Shown: piece by piece, positions 28,942 to 35,943 of the stretch
How positions within the stretch are numbered: position 1 is the stretch's first letter
Layout of the letters: every line of letters starts with the position of its first letter
Assembly (NCBI RefSeq): GCF_030503675.1
Contig: NZ_CP129964.1
Coordinates: 2,108,001-2,172,000 of the forward strand
DNA from: Lutimonas zeaxanthinifaciens
Lineage (GTDB): Bacteria; Bacteroidota; Bacteroidia; Flavobacteriales; Flavobacteriaceae
Length of the DNA stretch: 64,000 nucleotides
Direction of reading: 5' to 3'
Translations under genes and position numbers: made by a program
Notes under the pieces: model-generated
Databases searched by the model: none
What the model was told of the DNA's origin: nothing
Seen by the model: only the letters and a program-made list of their open reading frames with translations

Positions 28942-29268
28942 GAAAAGTAAGCCTGTAAGCCGGATTCTGTATCTGTCCAAAGACAGATTCTTATCATTTA
29001 TCTGGGTTATAAATTACTTTATAACTCTAGCTGCTCACCCCTTGAATTGAACGAGTAGTTCTCTCCCGATTTCTCGGATCTCCAATGTACATAGCATTGC
29101 ACCGCATAGAGTTTACCTGATTTCACTACAGCCGAACTGTACATTCTTTCTGTTGCACTGGTCCTGTCATACCTAAGGTATGACGACGGATGTTATCCGC
29201 TATGCCACTCTTTGGTGTCCGGACTTTCCTCCACGCCAAAAGCGTAGCGATAAGACGGCTTACTTTTC
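28942..29268 (-). ncRNA. rnpB: RNase P RNA
   Basis: It is the catalytic RNA that removes 5' leaders from pre-tRNAs. The minus-strand transcript begins with GAAAAGTAAGCC and ends with GGCTTACTTTTC, which form a 12-bp P1 helix. Near the 5' end is the conserved GAGGAAAGTCCGGAC (P3/P4 region) and near the 3' end is ACAGAATCCGGCTTA, which completes P4. The length of 327 nt is normal for bacterial type A. A -7 box lies six bases upstream of the inferred 5' end. Confidence 0.95.
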
Positions 29269-29273
29269 GATTA

Positions 29274-29281
29274 CAAAAATA
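29274..29281 (-). promoter_or_regulatory. -7 box (TATTTTTG on the minus strand) of rnpB
   Basis: It is an exact TANNTTTG match. Its distance to the P1 helix start (29268) equals that expected between the -7 element and the transcription start, which supports both calls. Confidence 0.6.
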
Positions 29282-29306
29282 GTCTTAAACTAAATCAAAA
29301 AAAAAT

Positions 29307-29330
29307 CCCACTCTTGTAAACAAAAGTGGG
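29307..29330 (-). terminator. hairpin terminator copy A between rnpB and dnaJ
   Basis: CCCACTCTTG (29307-29316) pairs with CAAAAGTGGG (29321-29330) with one mismatch. On the minus strand the stem is followed by a T run. It shares a 25-base identical flank with copy B at 29465. The region 29269-29611 contains only the rnpB promoter, the two hairpins and AT-rich sequence. Confidence 0.6.
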
Positions 29331-29350
29331 AAAATTGCTATGAAAAAGAA
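29326..29350 (+). repeat. 25-base direct repeat, copy A (identical to 29481-29505)
   Basis: A 25-base stretch beginning GTGGGAAAATTGCTATG is identical at 29326-29350 and 29481-29505. It covers one arm of each hairpin and the adjacent 20 bases. The reason for conservation beyond the stem is unknown. Confidence 0.85.
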
Positions 29351-29464
29351 TATTACTATTAAAAGTAATATAAATAAGACTGTAAAAATACAATATTTAC
29401 TTCAAAATCCTAATCTTTTGAAAATTTATTTTAAAACAAATTTTGAACGCAGGAGCAAAAAAAA

Positions 29465-29485
29465 CCCACTCTAAAAAAGAGTGGG
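29465..29485 (-). terminator. hairpin terminator copy B, downstream of dnaJ
   Basis: CCCACTCT (29465-29472) pairs perfectly with AGAGTGGG (29478-29485). On the minus strand a T run follows. It lies about 130 bases after the dnaJ stop and is the probable end of the grpE-dnaJ transcript. Confidence 0.75.
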
Positions 29486-29611
29486 AAAATTGCTATGAAA
29501 AAGAAAAAGTTACTGAATTTAAAAATCCAGCAAAACAAATATACTGAAATTTTTCTTAAAAAAATTCAATATCCTCAAATACTTCTCTATAAGAAATTGA
29601 TTCTTCAGAAG

Positions 29612-30730
29612 TTATGAAAACATATCTTTTACTTTTTCAAAAAATGATTTTTCCGAAACTGAAGGTTTCGGAACAAAATTTTCATGATCCTTCACACTTT
29701 CGAAGAAAGCTTTTTGGTCTTTTGTCAACTTTTTAGGGGTCCATACATTTAAATGAACAAGCAAGTCTCCATTGCCATATCTGTCAAGACTAGGAAGGCC
29801 TTTTCCGCGTAAACGAAGAATTTTTCCACTTTGGGTTCCTTCTTCAATCTTGATTCTTACCTTTCCCGTTAGGGTATCTATTTCTTTGCTTGATCCCAGA
29901 ACAGCCTCTGCATAACTTATATACAAATCATAGTGAAGATTCGTTCCTTCTCTTTTAAGTTTTTCGTGCTGAACTTCTTGTATTACAACCAAAATATCGC
30001 CAGGAATACCATCTCCGGGAGCTTCATTCCCTTTACCGGATACTTTTAACTGAACCCCATCCGTTACTCCGGCAGGGATATCAATTTCAACAGTTTCTTC
30101 TTTTATAATTAAACCATTAATATCAGCACCTTTTGGCCTGTGATTAACCACTTTACCCGCTCCCTTACAGGTAGGACAGGTCGTTGCAGTTTGCATACGT
30201 CCAAGAATCGTATTCGTTACGCGCATTACACTACCCTGGCCATTACAGGCCGAACAGGTTGCATAGGTTACCCCCGGTGCTTTGACCTGACGCTTTACTT
30301 TTACCTTCTTATTGACTCCGTTCAGGATATCCTTCAACTCCAGTTTGACACGAATTCTGAGATTACTACCCTTTACCCGTCCCTGTCTGGAACCTCCGCC
30401 GAAACCTCCTCCGAAGCCTCCGCCAAAATGGCCTCCAAAAATATCGCCGAACTGGCTGAATATATCTTCCATATTCATACCACCAAAACCGCCTCCGGCT
30501 CCACCGTTTTCAAAAGCAGCATGACCATATTGATCATATCTTGCCTTTTTGTCAGCATTACTCAGAATCTCATAAGCCTCTGCAGCCTGCTTAAAACGTT
30601 CTTCTGCTTGCTTATTACCTGGATTCTTATCGGGGTGATTCTCCACCGCCTTTTTACGATAAGCCTTTTTTATTTCACTGGCAGTCGCATTTTTGCTCAC
30701 TCCAAGTATTTCGTAATAATCCTGTTTCAC
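29612..30730 (-). CDS. dnaJ: molecular chaperone DnaJ (two-zinc-motif type)
   Basis: It is the Hsp40 co-chaperone of DnaK. The protein has 372 residues. The J domain has HPD at 32-34; a Gly/Phe-rich region (75-115) follows, then a zinc domain and C-terminal substrate-binding domains ([20 protein letters not shown]). Ordinary DnaJ has four CxxCxGxG motifs; here only two exist, CSACNGQG (159-166) and CPTCKGAG (185-192), so one zinc site is expected. The flanking sequence is continuous, so this looks like a lineage variant and not damage. It lies 27 bases downstream of grpE in one operon. Confidence 0.95.
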   Translation of the reverse strand: MKQDYYEILGVSKNATASEIKKAYRKKAVENHPDKNPGNKQAEERFKQAAEAYEILSNADKKARYDQYGHAAFENGGAGGGFGGMNMEDIFSQFGDIFGGHFGGGFGGGFGGGSRQGRVKGSNLRIRVKLELKDILNGVNKKVKVKRQVKAPGVTYATCSACNGQGSVMRVTNTILGRMQTATTCPTCKGAGKVVNHRPKGADINGLIIKEETVEIDIPAGVTDGVQLKVSGKGNEAPGDGIPGDILVVIQEVQHEKLKREGTNLHYDLYISYAEAVLGSSKEIDTLTGKVRIKIEEGTQSGKILRLRGKGLPSLDRYGNGDLLVHLNVWTPKKLTKDQKAFFESVKDHENFVPKPSVSEKSFFEKVKDMFS

Positions 30731-30757
30731 AGTATTAAAATTTTTAGTTAGAAAGGA

Positions 30758-31339
30758 TTAATTTCCAATTACAACTTTAGGGTATCTTATGATGGTTTCT
30801 CCAAGTTTATAACCCTTTTCAACGGCATCTATGATTTTCCCTTTCAACTTCTTGTTCGGGGCAGGAATCTGGCTGATTGCCTCATGAATCTCTGCATCAA
30901 AACTATCCCCTTGCTTTACTTCCATTTCCTTGAGTCCTTTCTGGCTCAAGGTGTTTTTAAATTTGTTATAGATCAACTGCATTCCTTCAAGCAACGCTTT
31001 ATCCGAAGATTTTTCTACCTCCTTTAACCCCCGTTCAAAATCATCAAGAATCGGTAGTAGTGCTGTCATCAACTCTTTATTTGCAGTGCTGAACAATTCA
31101 ATTCTTTCTCTTGAAGTACGCTTCTTATAATTTTCAAATTCAGCAAAAAGACGCAAAAAATTGTCTTTCTCCTTCTGGACTTCGGCTTTTAGTGCATCCA
31201 CTTCAGAAACCTCCTCTTTTTTTTCCTCACTTTTTTCAGCCGGTTTATTATCGTCTCCCTCATTTAAAGTTTCATTTTCAACTTCATTTTGAGGTATATC
31301 TTTTTCCAGTTCTTTCTCTGTATGTTTTTGATCGCTCAT
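30758..31339 (-). CDS. grpE: nucleotide exchange factor GrpE
   Basis: GrpE releases ADP from DnaK. The protein has 193 residues. A long acidic, low-complexity N-terminus (1-50) precedes a coiled coil (VDALKAEVQKEKDNFLRLFAEFENYKKRT split over two motifs) and the beta domain with QGDSFDAEIHEAIS and IDAVEKGYKLGETIIRYPKVVIGN (two motifs). dnaJ follows in the same operon. A -7 box lies 84 bases upstream, so a long leader is possible. Confidence 0.94.
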   Translation of the reverse strand: MSDQKHTEKELEKDIPQNEVENETLNEGDDNKPAEKSEEKKEEVSEVDALKAEVQKEKDNFLRLFAEFENYKKRTSRERIELFSTANKELMTALLPILDDFERGLKEVEKSSDKALLEGMQLIYNKFKNTLSQKGLKEMEVKQGDSFDAEIHEAISQIPAPNKKLKGKIIDAVEKGYKLGETIIRYPKVVIGN

Positions 31340-31422
31340 TATAATTCAATTTTATCCTCTTACCCTAGCTAAGCAAATTACTTGCCAAGAGTTGATTTGT
31401 GTCATAATGTCACATAAAAAAT

Positions 31423-31430
31423 CAAAGGTA
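31423..31430 (-). promoter_or_regulatory. -7 box (TACCTTTG on the minus strand) upstream of grpE-dnaJ
   Basis: It is an exact TANNTTTG match on the minus strand about 84 bases before the grpE ATG. No -33 TTG at standard spacing was seen, so the call is tentative. Confidence 0.35.
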
Positions 31431-31442
31431 TTTAACTATGGC

Positions 31443-32759
31443 TTAAAAGGTGTTCTCAATTCGCTCAATCTTTGCTCCCAAAGATCTTAAACGGACATCG
31501 ATATCCTCGTAACCTCGATCTATCTGATCGATATTGTGAATGGTGCTTGTTCCCTTTGCTGATAAAGCTGCAATCAGTAATGAAATTCCGGCTCTTATGT
31601 CAGGTGAACTCATGGTCGTAGCCTTTAAACTTGACTCATGATTCATACCAATGACGGTCGCTCTATGGGGATCACATAAGATTACTTTGGCCCCCATATC
31701 AATCAATTTATCTACAAAAAACAGCCTGCTTTCAAACATCTTCTGATGAATCAGCACACTACCTTTTGCCTGGGTGGCAACTACTAAAACGATACTGAGT
31801 AAATCCGGTGTAAAACCAGGCCAGGGGGCATCAGAAACCGTTAAAATAGAACCATCCATATAGCCCTGAATCTTGTAGCTTTCCTGGGCAGGAATGTAAA
31901 TGTCATCATTTACTTTTTGTAGTTCTATTCCGAGTCTTCTAAATACATCAGGAATCAAACCAAGATCCTTCCAGCTTACATCCTTGATGGTCAATTCGGA
32001 TCGTGTCATCGCTGCCATTCCGATCCAACTGCCAATCTCGATCATATCTGGTAAAATTCTATGTTCACATCCGCCAAGTTCAGAGACACCCTGAATGATC
32101 AGACGATTAGAGCCCAAGCCATCAATTTTTGCCCCCATACTTAAAAGCATCCTGCAAAGTTGCTGGATATAAGGTTCACATGCGGCATTGTAGATGATGG
32201 TTTCACCTTTGGCCAAGACGGCCGCCATCAAAATATTGGCAGTACCGGTTACGGAGGCTTCATCCAGTAACATTTCGGTCCCCACAAGTTCCTCAGCTTC
32301 AACCCCGTAAAAATACTCCTCTCTGTTATAACGGAAGGAAGCACCAAGTTTTATAAATCCTTCAAAATGCGTATCAAGCCTTCTTCGTCCAATTTTATCT
32401 CCACCGGGACGCGGAATATAACCCTTTCCAAATCGAGTCAATAAAGGACCTACGATCATGATTGATCCTCTGAGTGAACTACCATCCTTTTTGAATTCAA
32501 GAGATTCGAGATACTTTAAATTGATGTCATCGGCCTGAAATGTGTAGGTATTTCTATCCAATTTTTCAATTTTGACCCCAAGTTCCCCCAAAATAAAGAT
32601 GAGTTTATTCACATCTCTGATGTCAGGGATATTACTAATGGTTATTTTGGACGAGGTTAAAAGTGTGGCACAAATTATTTGGAGGGCTTCGTTTTTGGCA
32701 CCTTGGGGAACGATCTCACCTTTCAGGCGATGTCCTCCTTCAATTTTAAATACTGACAT
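31443..32759 (-). CDS. murA: UDP-N-acetylglucosamine 1-carboxyvinyltransferase MurA (Asp variant)
   Basis: It performs the first committed step of peptidoglycan synthesis, moving enolpyruvate from PEP to UDP-GlcNAc. The protein has 438 residues with the two-domain EPSP-synthase fold. The N-terminus GAKNEALQIICATLL and the ending TIHNIDQIDRGYEDIDVRL (two motifs) are standard. The loop that normally carries the catalytic, fosfomycin-binding Cys reads RPGGDKIGRRRLD, with Asp at residue 121 (codon at 32397-32399). It lies 23 bases after the DUF4290 gene in the same operon. Confidence 0.95.
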   Translation of the reverse strand: MSVFKIEGGHRLKGEIVPQGAKNEALQIICATLLTSSKITISNIPDIRDVNKLIFILGELGVKIEKLDRNTYTFQADDINLKYLESLEFKKDGSSLRGSIMIVGPLLTRFGKGYIPRPGGDKIGRRRLDTHFEGFIKLGASFRYNREEYFYGVEAEELVGTEMLLDEASVTGTANILMAAVLAKGETIIYNAACEPYIQQLCRMLLSMGAKIDGLGSNRLIIQGVSELGGCEHRILPDMIEIGSWIGMAAMTRSELTIKDVSWKDLGLIPDVFRRLGIELQKVNDDIYIPAQESYKIQGYMDGSILTVSDAPWPGFTPDLLSIVLVVATQAKGSVLIHQKMFESRLFFVDKLIDMGAKVILCDPHRATVIGMNHESSLKATTMSSPDIRAGISLLIAALSAKGTSTIHNIDQIDRGYEDIDVRLRSLGAKIERIENTF

Positions 32760-32782
32760 TCTTGGTGATTAATTTTTGGAAC

Positions 32783-33409
32783 TTATCTTTTTCTGTAATT
32801 CTTTTTGCCCTGTTTTGAGCCACTTTTTTGAAATCCTTTTGACGGCTTCTTACGAACAAGATCTTTCGATTCAGATAAACTATCCGTATCCTTTACAATA
32901 AGAGCACCACCGGATAGCTCCTTCAGGTGACTAAAGATCACCTCATCATCAACAGTATCTTTATTCCAGTTCAAATAACACTTCTTCATATGATTTGCAA
33001 TGGTGAATACAAGTGCATCCTTAAGATCGCCATCCTCCCAGGTCAGGGCAGTATCGATCATAATCTGAATATTATTGCCGTAAAATCGGTACTTTGAAGC
33101 GGATCTGGGATAATCAAGAGCCTGAGGTTTTGCCTGTAATACTTCCTTTTCCGGTTTAGGATAAGGGGTATCAACGTCCAGTTCGTAATCAGACATGATA
33201 AATAGCTGATCCCATAATTTATGCTGAAAATCAGGTACATCCCTTAAATGGGGCTGCATATTACCCATTACCTGCACAATTGCCTTGGCCATGGTGTTTC
33301 TCACTTCTCTATCCTCCAGTTTTACGCAATGATTGACAAGCTTTTGAATATGTCTTCCATATTCTGGAATGATCAAATGCTCGCGATCAGAATTGTACTC
33401 TAATTCCAT
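32783..33409 (-). CDS. DUF4290 family protein
   Basis: The protein has 208 residues. Recognisable family features are the start MELEYNSDREHLIIPEYGRH, a HCVKLEDREVRNTMA segment and DVPDFQHKLWDQLF, then a lysine-rich C-terminal tail ending KKNYRKR. It has no signal peptide or membrane helix. The function is unknown, but its position directly before murA is a pattern I recall from other Bacteroidota, and it suggests coupling to cell-wall growth (inference). Confidence 0.8.
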   Translation of the reverse strand: MELEYNSDREHLIIPEYGRHIQKLVNHCVKLEDREVRNTMAKAIVQVMGNMQPHLRDVPDFQHKLWDQLFIMSDYELDVDTPYPKPEKEVLQAKPQALDYPRSASKYRFYGNNIQIMIDTALTWEDGDLKDALVFTIANHMKKCYLNWNKDTVDDEVIFSHLKELSGGALIVKDTDSLSESKDLVRKKPSKGFQKSGSKQGKKNYRKR

Positions 33410-33492
33410 TCTTTGGGTCTTTATATCAACTTTTAATTAAATTCTTATACTTGCTGCAAAGTAACAATTATTTTGATGACAGCGGCAAGGAT

Positions 33493-35856
33493 TCAACCAA
33501 TTATCTTCAACTTGGCAAATTGAAGTAATAACTTCTTGTTATCTCCTGATTCAAAGCGGATTTCCGCCTTTTTACTGTTACCTGTACCTTCTATCGAAAC
33601 CACCTTTCCCTGGCCGAATTTTGCGTGTTCAACAATATTTCCGGGTACAAGGTCCGCATCGAATAAATTCTGAGATGTATTCACCTCACTCATTTTTTTG
33701 AGATTTTTTGGAGGAACTGATGATGGAGACTTCATAACAGGTTTATTCACCTTTTTCTCCAGCTTTCTTGCAACTGGTTTTTTAAAGCGGATCTTTTTTT
33801 GATCAGGAGCCCCAAAGATATCCTTATCGATAAAATTATTAACGGCCCTGGTTTCCTGTTTGGGAGCAATGTGCTCCAGGAACTTATCATCTACCTCTTC
33901 CAGAAATCTACTAGGCTCGCAATCAATCAGTTTACCCCACCTATATCTGGATTGGGCATATGAAAGATATACCTGTTTTTCTGCTCTGGTAAGCGCTACA
34001 TAGAATAACCTGCGTTCTTCTTCTATTTCACTTCTTGTATTCATGCTCATGGCCGAAGGGAACAGATTTTCCTCCAGGCCCACAATGTAGACATAAGGAA
34101 ATTCCAGACCTTTTGCCAGGTGGATCGTCATCAATGAAACTCTGGGTGCATCTTCCTTCTCTTTATCAAAATCAGTCGCCAAAGCCACATCTTCCAAAAA
34201 ATAAGCCAGAGAAGCATCTTCATCTTTTTCAGTTTGCTCCTCGATAAAATCCTTTATTCCGTTCATTAATTCCTGAACATTCTCAACTCTGCTTATGGCT
34301 TCGGGAGTTCCTTCACTTTCAATATCTCGAATCAGCCTTGTTTTTTTTACAACCAGATCAGCAACTTCAAAGGCATTTTTTGACTGAGCCTCAATTTGAA
34401 AACTACGAATCATATCTCTGAAATTAATCAGCTTGGTTTTGATTCCTGAGTTAATATTCAAAGGAATCCGATCGAGCTGGAACAACAATTCAAAAATCGA
34501 TATATTGTTTTGATTCGCCGCAATGACCAATCTGTCAATAGTTGTCTGGCCGATGCCTCTTGCCGGATAATTGATCACTCTTTTCAGGGCTTCTTCATCG
34601 TTGGAATTCACTAAAAGCCTAAGATAGGCAAGGGTATCTTTAATTTCTTTTCTTTGATAAAAAGATAATCCTCCGTAAATTTTATACTTAATATTTTTCT
34701 TTCGCAATGCATCTTCTATGGCACGAGATTGTGCATTGGTCCTGTACAAAACTGTAAAATCGTTATTTGGGAGCTGATGCCGCATTTTATTTTCAAAAAT
34801 CGAACTTGCAACAAATCTTCCCTCATCTCCCTCAGAAAATGTACGCATGACCTTAATGAGTTCACCCTCTTTATTTGAGGTCCAGATTTCCTTTTCAAGC
34901 TTTGTCTTGTTTTTTTCAATAACACTGTTTGCCGCTTGGACAATATTACTTGAGGATCGATAATTCTGTTCTAACTTAAAAATTTTAACATCATCATAAT
35001 CCTTCTGAAAATTCAAAATATTCTGGATGTTTGCTCCACGAAACGCATAGATACTCTGACTGTCATCTCCTACTACACAGATGTTTTGATAACGGTCTGC
35101 CAATGCCCTTACAATAAGGTACTGAGAATGATTTGTATCCTGATACTCATCAACAAGAATATATCTAAATCGATCCTGGTACTTGGCAAGAACTTCCGGA
35201 AACCGGGTTAGCAACTCATTGGTTCTCAGTAGTAAATCATCAAAGTCCATAGCTCCGGCCTTAAAACAACGATCCACATATTCTTTATAGATGGAACCCA
35301 TTTTTGGCCTTCCGGAAACTTTATCCGCCTCCATGACTTCGGGGTTCTGGTAATAGGCCCTGACTGTGATCAGGCTATTCTTAAACTGAGAAATTCTTCC
35401 GAGAACCTGCTTGGGTTTGTATTTATCCTTTTCGAGCTGAAGTTCTTTAATGATCGAAGTTAAAAGCCTTACAGAATCCTGGGTGTCGTAAATTGTAAAA
35501 TTAGATGGATATCCTAACTTTTCAGCTTCACTTCTTAAAATCCTGGCAAAGACACTATGAAAGGTTCCCATCCATAAATTCTTCGCCTCACTCGGCCCAA
35601 CTACCCCGGCAATTCGGCTTTTCATTTCACGGGCCGCCTTATTGGTAAAGGTAAGGGCGAGGATATTAAAAGGATCCACTCCATTTCTCATCAAATGCGC
35701 AATTCTGTAGGTCAAGACCCTTGTTTTCCCAGATCCTGCCCCGGCAATGATAATCATGGGTCCGTCGCGTTGAATTACCGCTTCCCTTTGTGCCTCATTA
35801 AGGTCTTCCAAATAACTTGTCACTTCCTCTTCATTTTCTCCAAAAATACAATCCAT
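33493..35856 (-). CDS. UvrD/PcrA-type superfamily 1A DNA helicase
   Basis: It is a 3'-5' DNA helicase active in repair and recombination-intermediate removal. The protein has 787 residues from the ATG at 35856; a TTG five codons earlier could also be used. Motifs in order are LNEAQREAV (Q motif), AGAGSGKTRVLTYRI (Walker A), LVDEYQDTNHSQY, VVGDDSQSIYAFRGA, LEQNYRSS, TIHLAKGLEFPYVYIVG and VALTRAEKQVYLSYA. The C-terminal tail (about 665-787) has a short Tudor-like end, IVEHAKFGQGKVVSIEG, as in PcrA. Confidence 0.93.
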   Translation of the reverse strand: MDCIFGENEEEVTSYLEDLNEAQREAVIQRDGPMIIIAGAGSGKTRVLTYRIAHLMRNGVDPFNILALTFTNKAAREMKSRIAGVVGPSEAKNLWMGTFHSVFARILRSEAEKLGYPSNFTIYDTQDSVRLLTSIIKELQLEKDKYKPKQVLGRISQFKNSLITVRAYYQNPEVMEADKVSGRPKMGSIYKEYVDRCFKAGAMDFDDLLLRTNELLTRFPEVLAKYQDRFRYILVDEYQDTNHSQYLIVRALADRYQNICVVGDDSQSIYAFRGANIQNILNFQKDYDDVKIFKLEQNYRSSSNIVQAANSVIEKNKTKLEKEIWTSNKEGELIKVMRTFSEGDEGRFVASSIFENKMRHQLPNNDFTVLYRTNAQSRAIEDALRKKNIKYKIYGGLSFYQRKEIKDTLAYLRLLVNSNDEEALKRVINYPARGIGQTTIDRLVIAANQNNISIFELLFQLDRIPLNINSGIKTKLINFRDMIRSFQIEAQSKNAFEVADLVVKKTRLIRDIESEGTPEAISRVENVQELMNGIKDFIEEQTEKDEDASLAYFLEDVALATDFDKEKEDAPRVSLMTIHLAKGLEFPYVYIVGLEENLFPSAMSMNTRSEIEEERRLFYVALTRAEKQVYLSYAQSRYRWGKLIDCEPSRFLEEVDDKFLEHIAPKQETRAVNNFIDKDIFGAPDQKKIRFKKPVARKLEKKVNKPVMKSPSSVPPKNLKKMSEVNTSQNLFDADLVPGNIVEHAKFGQGKVVSIEGTGNSKKAEIRFESGDNKKLLLQFAKLKIIG

Positions 35857-35901
35857 ATTAATCAACAACAATAAAAGTTATTGACATTTTTTCAAAAAAA
35901 A

Positions 35902-35921
35902 ACCGCTTTAAAAAAAGCGGT
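35902..35921 (-). terminator. rho-independent terminator of the OmpA-fusion gene
   Basis: ACCGCTTT (35902-35909) pairs with AAAGCGGT (35914-35921) around an AAAA loop. On the minus strand the stem is followed by a long T run. It lies 22 bases after the OmpA-fusion stop and upstream of the helicase gene. Confidence 0.88.
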
Positions 35922-35943
35922 CTTTTATGATTGATAGTATTGA

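Noticed and set aside
29340-29617. Two short lysine-rich frames (44 and 40 codons) as RiPP-like precursor peptides
   Set aside because: The MKKKK start is suggestive, but there is no Cys/Ser/Thr-rich core and no modification or export gene nearby. The minus-strand terminator explanation for the shared hairpins is simpler.
30140-30751. A 203-codon open frame on the plus strand opposite dnaJ
   Set aside because: It is fully antisense to well-conserved dnaJ codons, has no family-like sequence, and its length is explained by the codon bias and Gly-rich region of dnaJ.
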